A DNA stretch of 64,000 bases, from NCBI RefSeq assembly GCF_007752535.1, contig NZ_CP036426.1, forward strand, positions 3,100,001 to 3,164,000. The letters run 5' to 3'. Of this stretch, positions 1-8,380 are shown one piece after another. The notes under the pieces were generated by a model. That model saw nothing but the letters and a program-made list of their open reading frames with translations. It was not told where the DNA came from and ran no database searches. A program made the translations under genes and the position numbers. Every line of letters starts with the position of its first letter. The first letter of the stretch is position 1. Source of the DNA: Tautonia plasticadhaerens. Lineage in GTDB: Bacteria > Planctomycetota > Planctomycetia > Isosphaerales > Isosphaeraceae.

Positions 1-768
1 GACCCGCCCGAGTCCGCCGAACTCTGTCGCCGCCTCGACCGGCCCGTGCTGGCCTTCGAGACCCAGCCCCGCATCCGGGTGGACCGGGGGAGCCTGCTCG
101 TCGAGCATCCCCGGTTCATGGGCCACTTCGTCCCCGTCGAGCGGGTCGCCTACCACGCCATCTTCGGCGACGACTTCGACTTCCTCGCCGCCCTGGCCCT
201 CTGGGGCGGGCCGTGCCTGCCCGGCGCCCGTGGCATGATGGACCTGCGGCTCCGGTTACCCGGCCTGGTCCGGGCGCTGGCGGTCACCCGCTTCGGCGGC
301 ATCGCCAGGGGCTACGCCGACCGGGGGACGACCGTCGCCGCCGGGGGGCCGACGGTCGCCAAGTGGGGCAATTGGCATTGCGGCGAGGACAAGGCCCGCT
401 TCGACGACGCCTGGACCGCCGAGGTGCCGACGCTCTTCGAGCAGTTCGTCGAGGGGGAGGCCGTCCGCATCGTCCTGGTCGGCGAGCACCCCTGGCAGGC
501 TCGCATGGCGGGCGAGGGCTGGCTGAAGTCGATCCACGACCCGAGGGCCGCCTTCATGCCGATCGACCCGGAGCTGCTCGACGACGCCCGGAGGCTGGCC
601 CACCATTTCGGACTGGCGAGCGTCGGCGTGGACTACATCGTGGCCCCGGACGGCGGGCGATATCTTCTGGAGGTCAACCACGTCCCCAACGTGACCGTCT
701 TCCCGGAGGTCCGAGAGGCGTACCTGGATCTGGTCGCCCGCTGGGCGGGCGAGCCGGCGTCGGACTGA
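1..768 (+). CDS. ATP-grasp (RimK-like) domain protein, 5' end outside window
   Basis: The frame is open from base 1, so the start lies outside the window; 255 residues are visible. The C-terminal part has the typical end of an ATP-grasp fold: a GVDYIVAPDG strand-turn followed by YLLEVN, where the Glu and Asn are the expected magnesium/ATP ligands, then NVTVFPEV. Enzymes of this family ligate a carboxylate to an amine or thiol with ATP through an acyl-phosphate. The closest look is to RimK/LysX-type ligases, but no substrate can be inferred. It ends 20 bases before the remnant of a nucleotidyltransferase gene and may once have been in an operon with it. An internal ATG at 46 is unlikely to be the true start, because the sequence before it is also coding-like. 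Confidence 0.75.
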   Translation, partial: DPPESAELCRRLDRPVLAFETQPRIRVDRGSLLVEHPRFMGHFVPVERVAYHAIFGDDFDFLAALALWGGPCLPGARGMMDLRLRLPGLVRALAVTRFGGIARGYADRGTTVAAGGPTVAKWGNWHCGEDKARFDDAWTAEVPTLFEQFVEGEAVRIVLVGEHPWQARMAGEGWLKSIHDPRAAFMPIDPELLDDARRLAHHFGLASVGVDYIVAPDGGRYLLEVNHVPNVTVFPEVREAYLDLVARWAGEPASD

Positions 769-788
769 ATCATCGAACGGAGCCCGGC

Positions 789-1134
789 ATGAGCACGCTT
801 CAACGACTGGCCGACCGGGGCCTGGTCAAGACGCCGAGGTGGCTGCCGGGCAACGTCCAGTATGAGACGATCATGGGAAGCGTACCGGCGGGGCGAATGG
901 ATCTAAAGAGCGGCTGAGACAATAGTTCGCCGAGAAGGAGTCGCAGCTGGAGCGGGCCTACGCCGAGAGCACGCTGCGGGCGACCCCGACGAGCCGAGGA
1001 TCAGGACGCGGCTCCTGGCCGCCTTCGAAGATCACTACGGGAGCCTGGAGGGCTGCGTCGTGGACCCCGACCGGGCGGTCGTGGCCCTGCGGAACATCCA
1101 GGCCGAGCTGGGGCGGGTGCGGGACTTGCTATGA
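789..1134 (+). pseudogene. Nucleotidyltransferase (COG3541-like), internally deleted remnant
   Basis: The first 35 codons (MSTLQRLADRGLV through VQYETIMGSV) match the N-terminus of predicted nucleotidyltransferases of the DNA polymerase beta superfamily. They then run into unrelated sequence and a stop at 915-917. In another frame from about 930, LERAYAESTLR to ELGRVRDLL matches the C-terminus of the same type of protein and ends in a TGA at 1132-1134. The catalytic middle (GS...DxD) is missing, so this gene is dead. The TGA overlaps the ATG of the next nucleotidyltransferase (ATGA at 1131-1134), which shows that the two were a translationally coupled pair. Family assignment is by recalled sequence similarity. 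Confidence 0.6.
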
Positions 1135-1445
1135 CCGGGAGCGTGACGGCGGACGCCCTGGAGCGGCTGAGACGAGCGGTGGCCCGGCAGCCGTACCCGC
1201 TGGTCTTCGCCACGGTCGGCGGGGCGCCCCCCTACGGCTTCCCCTCGCCCGACTCGGACTACGACCTGCGGGGCTGCCACGTCCTGCCCCTGCGGGAGGT
1301 CGTCGGCCTGGGCACGGGCCGGGAGACGGTCGAGGCCTCGGCGAATGACGGCGGCCTCGAGCTGGATCTGGTCACGCACGACGCCCGCGAGTTCTTCGGC
1401 CTGCTACTGTAGAAGAATGCCTACATGCTGGATCAGCGGTCCTCG
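1131..1445 (+). pseudogene. Nucleotidyltransferase (COG3541-like), truncated by stop codon
   Basis: The N-terminal 93 residues hold a clear polymerase-beta-type nucleotidyltransferase motif: FATVGGAPPYGFPSPDSDYD, where the Gly-Gly and the two Asp (SDYDLRG) are the nucleotide- and metal-binding residues. A TAG at 1410-1412 then interrupts the frame. The same frame continues with KNAYMLDQ, which resembles the conserved KNGYxLEQ of full-length homologues, so the stop is probably a mutation and the rest of the roughly 250-residue protein is gone. The start overlaps the stop of the preceding remnant by 4 bases. Such pairs sit near RNA-repair or ligase genes in other bacteria, which fits the ATP-grasp gene upstream only loosely. 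Confidence 0.6.
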
Positions 1446-1496
1446 CCGTCTGCCGGACGGGCCGGACGATGGTCGCCAACAATGGGAGGGTGAGAG

Positions 1497-1670
1497 ATGC
1501 CCAGGAGCGTCCCGAAGAGCGGCAAGCGGAATCGCCCGAAGACCGTGTACAAGGGCAAGCGGTATCTCTGCGCCATCTGCCGCAAGCGGAGCCCGAAGCC
1601 GGTGAAGACGCCCGCCCCGTGGTATTGCCCGAAGTGTCTTGCCGAGCGGGAGGAGCACCGGGCTCAGTAG
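1497..1670 (+). CDS. Small zinc-ribbon protein, 57 aa
   Basis: A strong Shine-Dalgarno-like run (GGGAGGGTGAGAG) precedes the ATG at 1497. The protein is very basic at the N-terminus (MPRSVPKSGKRNRPK) and contains two Cys pairs, CAIC near residue 29 and CPKC near residue 48, spaced as in a treble-clef or zinc-ribbon knuckle. It ends in a Glu/Arg-rich tail. Small proteins of this shape bind zinc and often nucleic acid, but I do not recognise a specific family. It lies between remnants of two other genes and its strong ribosome site argues that it is expressed. The stop nearly touches the 3' end of the convergent methyltransferase remnant. Confidence 0.6.
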   Translation: MPRSVPKSGKRNRPKTVYKGKRYLCAICRKRSPKPVKTPAPWYCPKCLAEREEHRAQ

Positions 1671-2046
1671 GCCCCCGGCCCCGCCCACCGCTCCCCGAGG
1701 TATCGACGCCCCTCGGCCACGCCGCTGGTCCACTCCACGTCGATCCGGATCCGCTCGTGCTCCCGGACGACCCGGTAACGAAGCCTGCCCGCTCGCCGAG
1801 CCGGGCCCTGGACTCGCCCAGGGCCTTCGCCGAGAGGTCCAGGACCGTGACGTACTCGTACCCCTCGTCCAGCAGGTCGTCCGCCAGCGTCGAGGCCCCG
1901 CCGCCCACGTCGATGATCCGCCCGTCCCGGCCGATCCCGCTCGCCCGGATCAGCTCCAGCGAGAACTGGAGGCGGGGCCGATACCAGCTGACCTCGGTCG
2001 GCGCCTTGGCCTCGTAGGCCTGCTTCCGGTGAGCCTTGCGGTCCAT
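1664..2046 (-). pseudogene. Class I SAM methyltransferase, 3'-truncated and frameshifted
   Basis: From the ATG at 2046 the first ~80 residues (MDRKAHRKQAYEAKAP, then VSWYRPRLQFSLELI, IIDVGGGASTLADDLL) match the N-terminal half of a Rossmann-type methyltransferase. DVGGGAS is the SAM-binding motif I and TVLDLS follows as motif II. After RARLGERAG the expected motifs IV-VI and the remainder of the domain are missing. The downstream part reads in another frame as RYRVVREHERIRIDVEW and ends at a TGA at 1664, so it is joined to a fragment of a different protein. No activity is expected. Confidence 0.6.
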
Positions 2047-2056
2047 GCCGGCACTC

Positions 2057-2923
2057 CTATCGGATGGCGCCCGCCGCCTCACGCTCGGGCGTCCGGGCCT
2101 CGGGCGGGCGGCGGGCGGGCTCCGTCGCCGTCGGGTCGGCGGCGAACGGCGAGCGGAGCATGCCCAGGACCGTCTGCCATCGGTCCTCGGACCAGCCGTC
2201 CAGCCCCAGTCGGACCCGCCGGGGGTCGAGGGCCGTGCGGTAGGTCCGCGCCAGCCGGTCCCAGGCCGAGAGCACCGAGGCGTAGTTGGAGTCGGTCTCG
2301 ACGACCCGACGGGAGTGGTGGACCCGGTGCATCGCCGGGCTGACGATCACCAGCCGGAGCAGCCGGTCCCAGCGCTCGGGCAGGCCGACGTTGCCGTGGT
2401 GGAACAGGGTCGCCGCCAGCAGCACCGTCTCGTACAGGATCAGCGGCACCAGCCCGATGCCCAGCAGCACCAGCATCGGCAGGCGGGCCAGGGCGGACAG
2501 GAGGATCTCGCCGACGTGGAACCGGGTCGCCGTGCTGGCATCCATCTCCGGGTCGCTGTGATGGACCCGGTGGAACCGCCAGAGCAGCGGGACGGCGTGG
2601 TTGGCCCGGTGCCAGAGGTACGTCCAGCCGTCGAGCAGCACCAGGGCCAGCACGGTCGCCGCCCAGGGCGGGATCGCCGTCCGGCGGAGCAGGCCGAAGC
2701 CGGCGCCCTCGGCCCAGGCCAGGGCCAGGGACGTCAGGCCGCCCAGCAGCCCGCCCACGACGGCGACGTTGAGCAGGGCCAACGCCCAGTTCCGCAGGTC
2801 GTGCCGCAGGCGACGGGACCGGCCGACGACCAGCGGCGCCCAGGTCTCCCAGGTCCAGAAGAGCCCGAGCAGGCCGACGGCGACGGCCGCCTTGATGCGG
2901 AGCAGCAGGTCGGGGTCGTTCAT
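2057..2923 (-). CDS. Sterol desaturase / fatty acid hydroxylase superfamily membrane protein
   Basis: A 288-residue integral membrane protein with the histidine boxes of the fatty acid hydroxylase superfamily: HRANH (HxxxH) at about residue 105, HRVHHSD shortly after, and HRVHHSR near residue 205 followed by ETDSNYASVLSAWDRL. These His clusters hold a di-iron centre that hydroxylates or desaturates lipid chains in the membrane. Hydrophobic segments lie at about 10-30, 45-70, 90-105 and 140-175. The ATG at 2921-2923 overlaps the stop of the upstream dsbB-like gene (ATGA), so the two are translationally coupled. The last 30 residues are Arg/Glu/Pro-rich and probably disordered. The lipid substrate is unknown. 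Confidence 0.85.
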   Translation of the reverse strand: MNDPDLLLRIKAAVAVGLLGLFWTWETWAPLVVGRSRRLRHDLRNWALALLNVAVVGGLLGGLTSLALAWAEGAGFGLLRRTAIPPWAATVLALVLLDGWTYLWHRANHAVPLLWRFHRVHHSDPEMDASTATRFHVGEILLSALARLPMLVLLGIGLVPLILYETVLLAATLFHHGNVGLPERWDRLLRLVIVSPAMHRVHHSRRVVETDSNYASVLSAWDRLARTYRTALDPRRVRLGLDGWSEDRWQTVLGMLRSPFAADPTATEPARRPPEARTPEREAAGAIR

Positions 2924-3486
2924 GGGGTCACCGCCGGCTCGCAGCCGAGCAGGATACGCCCGCCGTCGGGGCCGTAGGTCGGGTTGGGCGGCGGCAGCGG
3001 CGGCGCACTCCGGACGCAGGCGAAGGCCAGCACCAGCCCGAGGGCGACCAGGAGCGCCACGGCGAGTGCGGACGGCCTGCCCTCCGGGCCGCGGGCCGCC
3101 CCGACCACGAGCAGCCCGGCCAGGAGGAGGTGGGCCAGGAGGCTCTGGAGCGGCACGGTGCCGAGCCCGAGCAGCCCCGCCGGGCACTCCAGGATGCCCC
3201 GCCACTCCAGCGAGACGTGGAAGCCGGCCACCCCCAGCCCGGCGACCGCCAGCGGCAGGGCGAGCCGGGCCAGCGCCCCCGGCCGCACCTCCCGGCGAAG
3301 GGCCAGGCCCACGCCGAGCACGGCCGTCATGCTGAAGACGAACGTCCGCTGGTAGAAGCACAGCGGGCAGGCCCGCAGCCCCATCCCCACGCTGAGCAGG
3401 ACGCTGCCGACCGAGGCGGCCACGCCCACGACCAGGGCCGCCACCAGCCATGCGGGGGTTCGCTGCGGGCTCGACAAAGATTCCAT
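2920..3486 (-). CDS. dsbB: Disulfide bond formation protein, DsbB family
   Basis: This 188-residue protein has four predicted membrane helices and the hallmark CPLCFYQR motif (CxxC at about residues 40-43) of DsbB, which re-oxidises periplasmic DsbA and passes electrons to quinone. In the second periplasmic loop I see one Cys (LECPAG, about residue 104) rather than the usual spaced pair; further Cys lie in the last helix (FACV) and near the end (LGCEP). The second redox pair may therefore be rearranged. No DsbA partner is adjacent. The gene is coupled by a 4-base overlap to the fatty-acid-hydroxylase-like gene. The start at 3486 follows the weak purine run GGGGAGCG. Confidence 0.8.
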   Translation of the reverse strand: MESLSSPQRTPAWLVAALVVGVAASVGSVLLSVGMGLRACPLCFYQRTFVFSMTAVLGVGLALRREVRPGALARLALPLAVAGLGVAGFHVSLEWRGILECPAGLLGLGTVPLQSLLAHLLLAGLLVVGAARGPEGRPSALAVALLVALGLVLAFACVRSAPPLPPPNPTYGPDGGRILLGCEPAVTP

Positions 3487-3602
3487 GGCATCGCTCCCCT
3501 CGTCCGCCCGACGGGGCGGTCATGGAGTCGATCCTATGGGACACCGGGTCCGGGCAGCCCCCCGATTAGGCTGATACGCCGGGGGCGGGCCATTAGCGCC
3601 CG

Positions 3603-4544
3603 TTATGGGGCCGTCGCCGGGGAGGGCTGTTCCCGGACGAAGCGGAGGAAGGCACGGGCCGGCGGCGGCAAGGCCCGGCGGCGATCGACGGCCACGTAGA
3701 GGAGCCGATCCAGCCCGCCGAGCCCCTCGACGGCGACCTCGTGCAGCCGCCCCGAGGCCAGCTCCCCGGCGACCGCCTGGGCGGAGGCGAAGGCCGCCAC
3801 GACGCCCCGTGCCGCCGTCTCCCGGATCGCCGGATTGCTGCCCAGCTCCAGGAGCACCGAGAGGTCGTCGAGCGTCAGGCCCAGCGGCTCCAGGGCCTTC
3901 TCCAGGCAGCGGCGGGAGCCCGAGCCCGGCTCCCGCACCGCCAGCGGCCGAGTCCGCAGCTCCTCGGCCGAGACGGACGCCCGGCCCGCCCACTCATGGC
4001 GTCCCGAGACGACCAGCGTCAGGCGGTCGGAGGCGAACGGCCAGGACTCGGCCCAGGGGGCGGCGACGGGGCGGCCGACCAGGGCGATCGTCGCCTTGCC
4101 CTGCTCCAGGGCCTCCACGGCGGACTCGCTGTCGCAGACCTCGGCGACGACCCGGATGCCGGGGTGGGCGGCCCGGAAGCGCCCCAGCAGCTCCGGCAGC
4201 AGGCACTCCGCGGGGACGGTGCTGGCGGCCAGGCGGACCTCGCCCTCGGATCCGGGCGTGTCGAGGCCCAGGGCGGCACGGGCCTCGTCGTGCAGGTCGA
4301 GGATGCGGCGGGCGTAGTCGTAGAGGGTGCGGCCGGCGTCGGCCAGCTCGACCCGGCCGGCCCGGCGGTGGAACAGCGGCACGCCCAGCTCCCGCTCCAG
4401 GGAGCGGACGTGCTGGCTGACGGCGGCCTGGGTCAGGCCGAGGGCCTCGGCCGCCCGGGTGAAGCTGGCCAGCTCGGCGGCCTTGCAGAAGGTCTCCAGG
4501 TGCGGGATCGGCCCCGTGCTCGGCATGCGATCCGCCTCGGTCAT
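3603..4544 (-). CDS. LysR-family transcriptional regulator
   Basis: The N-terminal winged helix-turn-helix is typical of LysR proteins: LETFCKAAELASFTRAAEAL, then TQAAVSQHVRSLERELG and PLFHRR (about residues 16-70). It is followed by a linker helix and a two-lobed effector-binding domain to residue 313, the usual family length. LysR proteins bind as tetramers near divergent or downstream promoters and respond to a small metabolite; no ligand can be read here. Two Met starts are possible, at 4544 and at 4526 (MPSTGPIPH); neither has a convincing ribosome site. The gene is followed on the same strand by the dsbB-like gene after 116 bases. Confidence 0.85.
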   Translation of the reverse strand: MTEADRMPSTGPIPHLETFCKAAELASFTRAAEALGLTQAAVSQHVRSLERELGVPLFHRRAGRVELADAGRTLYDYARRILDLHDEARAALGLDTPGSEGEVRLAASTVPAECLLPELLGRFRAAHPGIRVVAEVCDSESAVEALEQGKATIALVGRPVAAPWAESWPFASDRLTLVVSGRHEWAGRASVSAEELRTRPLAVREPGSGSRRCLEKALEPLGLTLDDLSVLLELGSNPAIRETAARGVVAAFASAQAVAGELASGRLHEVAVEGLGGLDRLLYVAVDRRRALPPPARAFLRFVREQPSPATAP

Positions 4545-4687
4545 CGGCCCCCGCCCGGTCGTCGCCGGCTCGTCGCTCCCCCGAGCATAAACGATCGGGC
4601 GGGGGAGGGGCAGCGGGACGGCGCCCGGCGTCTCATCCCGGCCTCCCGGCGGGGGGATGGCCGTGGGGAAGCCCCGGGGCCGCCTCG

Positions 4688-7000
4688 TCAGGCCAGGTCC
4701 GCCCGCCGGAGCCTCAGGGCGTTGCCGACGACCGACACCGAGCTGACGCTCATCGCAGCGGCGGCGAGCATTGGGTTCAGCAGCAGGCTGGCCGAGATCG
4801 GGTAGAGCACCCCGGCGGCGACCGGCACGCCCAGCGCGTTGTAGACGAAGGCGAAGAAGAGGTTCTGCCGGATGTTCCGCATCGTGCGACGGCTCAGCTT
4901 CACCGCCTTGACGATGCCCCGCAGGTCGCCCCGGACCAGGGTCACGCCCGCCGACTCGATGGCCACGTCGATGCCCGTCCCCATGGCGATCCCCACGTCG
5001 GCCGCCGCCAGCGCCGGGGCGTCATTGATCCCGTCGCCGGCCATCACCACCCGACGGCCCTCGGACCGCAGGGCCACGACCCGATCGTGCTTCTCCTCCG
5101 GCCGGACCCCGGCCCGGAACTCGTCGATGCCCAGCGTCTCGGCCACGGTCCGGGCCGTCGCCTCGTCGTCGCCGGTGAGCATGATGATCCGCAGGCCGAG
5201 GTCGTGCAGGGAACGGACCGCCTCGGCCGTCGTGCCCTTGATCGGGTCGGCGACGGCCAGCAGCCCGGCGAATCGCCCATCGACGGCCACGTGCACGACG
5301 GTCCGGCCCTGACGCCGCAGGGCGTCAGCCCGCTCCTCCAGCGGGCCGAGGTTGTGGATCCCGGCCTCGGCCAGCAGCGGGCGGTTGCCGACCCGGACCT
5401 CCCGGCCCTCGACCCGGCCGACGACGCCGCCCCCGGTCACCGAGTCGAATCCCTCCACGGCCGGGACGGCGAGGCCCCGCCCCTCGGCCCCCTCGACGAC
5501 GGCCCGGGCCAGCGGGTGCTCGCTGTTTCGTTCCACCCCGGCGGCGAGCCGGAGCAGGTCGGCCTCCGAGAACCCCCCGGCCGGCTCGCATTCGGTCAGG
5601 CTCGGCCGCCCCTCGGTCAGCGTGCCGGTCTTGTCGACGACGACCGTATCGACCTTCTCCAGCGTCTCCAGGACCTCGGCGTCCTTGATCAGGATGCCCT
5701 CCCTGGCCCCCCGGCCGACGCCGACCATGATCGACATCGGCGTGGCCAGCCCCAGGGCGCAGGGGCAGGCGATGATCAGCACGGCCACGGCGTTGACCAG
5801 GGCCCAGGCCAGGGCCGGCTGATCCGGGGCGGCGATCATCCAGGCGAGGAAGGTGAGGACGGCGATCCCGACGACGGCGGGGACGAAGTAGCCGGCCACG
5901 AGGTCGGCGAGCCGCTGGATCGGCGCCCGGCTGCGCTGGGCGTCGGCGACCATGGCCACGATCTGCGAGAGGACCGTCTCCCGGCCGACCTTCTCGGCCT
6001 CCATGAGGAACGAGCCGGTCCGGTTGACCGTGCCGCCGATGAGCGGGTCGCCGGGCCGCTTCTCGACCGGCATCGGCTCTCCGGTGAGCATCGACTCGTC
6101 GACGGCGCTGCGGCCCTCGGACAGGCGGCCGTCCACCGGGATCTTCTCGCCGGGCCGGACCCGCAGGGTGTCGCCGTGCCGGACCACCTCCAGGGCCACC
6201 TCCTTCTCCTCGTCGTCCCGGACGATCCGGGCGGTGGGCGGGGCCAGCGAGAGCAGCTCCCGGATGGCCCCGCCGGTGCGACGCCTGGCCCGCAGCTCGA
6301 GCACCTGTCCCAGGAGGACCAGCGTGACGATCACGGCCGCCGACTCGAAGTAGACCTCCAGCCGGCCGTGGTGCCGGGGGGCCTGGGGGATTAGGCCGGG
6401 GGCCAGCACGGCGACGAGGCTGTAGGTGTAGGCCGCCCCGGTGCCCAGGGCGATGAGCGTGAACATGTTGAGATGGCCGGTGACGACGGACCGCCCGCCC
6501 CGCTCGAAGAACGGCCAGCCGGCCCAGAGGACCACCGGCGTGGTGAGGGCCAGTTGCAGCCAGAGCTGGGCCGTCGTCCCGCCCCAGCGGTCCGTCGGCA
6601 CGCCGAGCATCGGCAGCATGGCGAGCAGCACCACGGGGACCGTCAGGGCGACGGCGACCCGGAATCTCCGGGTCATGTCCCGCAGCTCGGAGTCGTCCTC
6701 GGCCGACCCCGGGCCGACGGACTTCGGCTCCAGGGCCATGCCGCAGATCGGGCAGGGGCCGGGCCGATCCCGCTCGATCTCGGGGTGCATCGGGCAGGTG
6801 TAGACGACGGGCCGGCCCTCCGGTGCGGGCTCCCGGCGGTCGTGGTGCTGGTCGAGCGGGGCGTGCCCGGCCGGCTCGCCGTCGGCGAGGAACCTCCGGA
6901 GGCAATGCTCGCTGCAGAAGTAATGGGTCCGCCCGTCCCGCTCGGCGACGAGCCCGCCCGACTCGTCCACGGTCATGCCGCAGACCGGATCGATCGCCAT
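4688..7000 (-). CDS. copA: Heavy-metal (copper-type) translocating P-type ATPase
   Basis: The 770-residue protein starts with a YHS/TRASH metal domain (DPVCGMTV, then FCSEHC), then a second metal-binding knuckle (CPMHPEI...CPICGM, about residues 68-90). The P1B ATPase core follows: TGEPMP in the actuator domain, the membrane metal site CPC in [12 protein letters not shown], the phosphorylated Asp in DKTGTLTEG, and the hinge [11 protein letters not shown]. The final membrane pair has the [19 protein letters not shown] region seen in copper exporters. CPC plus the MSSxSVVxNALRL-type ending indicates Cu(I) or Ag(I) export. I chose the ATG at 7000 because GGGAGGGAG lies just upstream and the YHS domain begins there. 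It is co-directional with the MerR regulator 150 bases upstream. Confidence 0.93.
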   Translation of the reverse strand: MAIDPVCGMTVDESGGLVAERDGRTHYFCSEHCLRRFLADGEPAGHAPLDQHHDRREPAPEGRPVVYTCPMHPEIERDRPGPCPICGMALEPKSVGPGSAEDDSELRDMTRRFRVAVALTVPVVLLAMLPMLGVPTDRWGGTTAQLWLQLALTTPVVLWAGWPFFERGGRSVVTGHLNMFTLIALGTGAAYTYSLVAVLAPGLIPQAPRHHGRLEVYFESAAVIVTLVLLGQVLELRARRRTGGAIRELLSLAPPTARIVRDDEEKEVALEVVRHGDTLRVRPGEKIPVDGRLSEGRSAVDESMLTGEPMPVEKRPGDPLIGGTVNRTGSFLMEAEKVGRETVLSQIVAMVADAQRSRAPIQRLADLVAGYFVPAVVGIAVLTFLAWMIAAPDQPALAWALVNAVAVLIIACPCALGLATPMSIMVGVGRGAREGILIKDAEVLETLEKVDTVVVDKTGTLTEGRPSLTECEPAGGFSEADLLRLAAGVERNSEHPLARAVVEGAEGRGLAVPAVEGFDSVTGGGVVGRVEGREVRVGNRPLLAEAGIHNLGPLEERADALRRQGRTVVHVAVDGRFAGLLAVADPIKGTTAEAVRSLHDLGLRIIMLTGDDEATARTVAETLGIDEFRAGVRPEEKHDRVVALRSEGRRVVMAGDGINDAPALAAADVGIAMGTGIDVAIESAGVTLVRGDLRGIVKAVKLSRRTMRNIRQNLFFAFVYNALGVPVAAGVLYPISASLLLNPMLAAAAMSVSSVSVVGNALRLRRADLA

Positions 7001-7150
7001 GGTCTCGTACTCCCTCCCGTGATCGCCGGGGCGCCCCGGCATGGTGATGTCCCGGTCCCCGAGCACCCGGACGGGGCCGGGATGACCTGCCGCGGGGGCG
7101 ACGGGGCGTTCCTCTTCACGGGCCGTCGCAGCGATCGGCCCGAGTCGTCC

Positions 7151-7633
7151 TCACGACGGAGACTTCGCGTGCCGCTTGCCTCGGCCGCCCGCCGCCCCCT
7201 GAGGATCGCCGGTCGTCGTCGTTGCCTCGTCCGGACGGTCGATCGTCGCCAGGATCGGGCAGTCCTCGGCGGGGCCGTGCCCGTGGCAGGTCCGCTCCAG
7301 GGCCAGCAGCACGTCCTTGATCCGCAGGAGGTCACGGACCTTGGCCTCGATGTCCTCGACCTTGCCCCGCACCCGCTCCCGTACGTCCGAGCGGGTCGCC
7401 GCCGGGTCGTGCCGCAGATCCAGCAGCTCGGCGATCTCCTTCAGGGTGAAGCCGAGTTCCTTGGCCCGGCGGATGAAGCGGAGCCGGTCCACCACGCCCT
7501 CGTCGTACTGCCGGTAGCCGGAGGCCCGCCGTTCGGGCTCGTGCAGGAGCCCCTGCCGCTCGTAGAAGCGGACGGTCTCCACGCCGACGCCGGCCCGGCG
7601 GGCGACATTTCCGATGGTCAAGGGCTTCTCCAT
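7151..7633 (-). CDS. MerR-family metal-responsive regulator
   Basis: This 160-residue protein has an N-terminal MerR helix-turn-helix (TIGNVARRAGVGVETVRFYE, then GYRQYDE) and a long dimerisation helix. The C-terminal metal loop is TCHGHGPAEDCPIL, with two Cys nine positions apart as in the C117/C126 pair of MerR. The Cys that MerR contributes from the start of the dimer helix (C82) is not present in LRHDPAATRSDV, so the ligand set differs, and the two His in the loop may take part. It lies upstream of the P-type ATPase on the same strand, and the promoter ahead of it has the over-long spacer that MerR proteins untwist. It most likely activates the pair in response to the exported metal. Confidence 0.9.
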   Translation of the reverse strand: MEKPLTIGNVARRAGVGVETVRFYERQGLLHEPERRASGYRQYDEGVVDRLRFIRRAKELGFTLKEIAELLDLRHDPAATRSDVRERVRGKVEDIEAKVRDLLRIKDVLLALERTCHGHGPAEDCPILATIDRPDEATTTTGDPQGAAGGRGKRHAKSPS

Positions 7634-7673
7634 CGCACGACCTCCCGAGAGGCGTCCTCGTCGAGCTACGGAC

Positions 7674-7705
7674 ATTATCGACCCCGTACCATACTACAGG
7701 GTCAA
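7674..7705 (-). promoter_or_regulatory. MerR-type promoter with 20-bp spacer and dyad
   Basis: Read on the minus strand, a -35 element TTGACC (7700-7705) and a -10 element GATAAT (7674-7679) are separated by 20 bases instead of 17. The spacer region holds an interrupted palindrome, ACCC-GTA...TAC-GGGT (7681-7702). This is the diagnostic layout of MerR-activated promoters. It points toward the merR-like gene and the ATPase and would make the operon autoregulated. Confidence 0.8.
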
Positions 7706-7775
7706 GGGGCATCCCGGATTCCATCTCCACGGCCACGCCCTCGATCCCTCGCCCCGCCCATCATCCCGGATCGTG

Positions 7776-8380
7776 TCCGTTGGCACCTGCGGGGCGGGAT
7801 CGTCTCCCTCGACAAGGTCGACACGCTCGGCGGGGGCCCGGTCTTCGGGACGAAGGACATGCGGCCGGGGGTCCAGCTCGCCCTGCTCAAGATGATCGAG
7901 GGGGCGGTCGCCAACGTGCCGCCGAGCGGCGGGCCGAAGCGGCCGATGGAGGCCCGCATCCCGTCCGACACGACGAACGTCCTGTTCATCCGCGGCGGGG
8001 CCTTCGTCGGCCTGGTCGAGATCATCTCCCGCAGGGCGGGCCGTCGGGCCTCCTCCGGGTTCGACCTGCTGGACTCGGCGCTCCACGACGAGGCGACCGA
8101 CCCGCTCCACCACGTCCTGCCCGAAGGATCGGAGAAGTTCGGGCTGATCTTCGGCTACTGGGGCGCCTGCCGGTCATGCCTACGCTGGACGATCTCGCCG
8201 TGGAAGATCTGGTGCGAATCCTCAAGGAGGCGACGCACCCTCTCCTCGGACAGTGCAAAACGCTGCTGAAGTACCGCCACGCCGACCTGTCGTTTTCCGA
8301 CGGGGCGATCCGGGAGATCGCCCGGCTCGCCCACGAGCGGGGCACGGGGGCCGGGGGCTTGCGGACGATCGGCTACCTCA
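7776..8380 (+). pseudogene. clpX: ClpX ATPase remnant (C-terminal half, frameshifted)
   Basis: The reading frame around 7790-8157 matches ClpX from the Walker B region onward: GIVSLDKVDTL in place of IVYIDEID, VQLALLKMIEGAVANVPP, DTTNVLFIRGGAFVGL, and EKFGLI. After a frameshift near 8158 the next frame gives GRLPVMPTLDDLAVEDLVRI and TGAGGLRTI, which are the sensor-2 and C-terminal parts of ClpX. The zinc domain, Walker A and the first half are absent. The Walker B acidic residues are also degraded (DK instead of DE). It is a dead fragment, probably brought in with a mobile element, and it is followed directly by IS3 transposase sequence. Confidence 0.8.

Noticed and set aside
1664-2046. DNA methyltransferase of a restriction-modification system
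   Set aside because: The fragment resembles small-molecule or protein class I methyltransferases, has no target-recognition domain, is truncated, and no nuclease is nearby.
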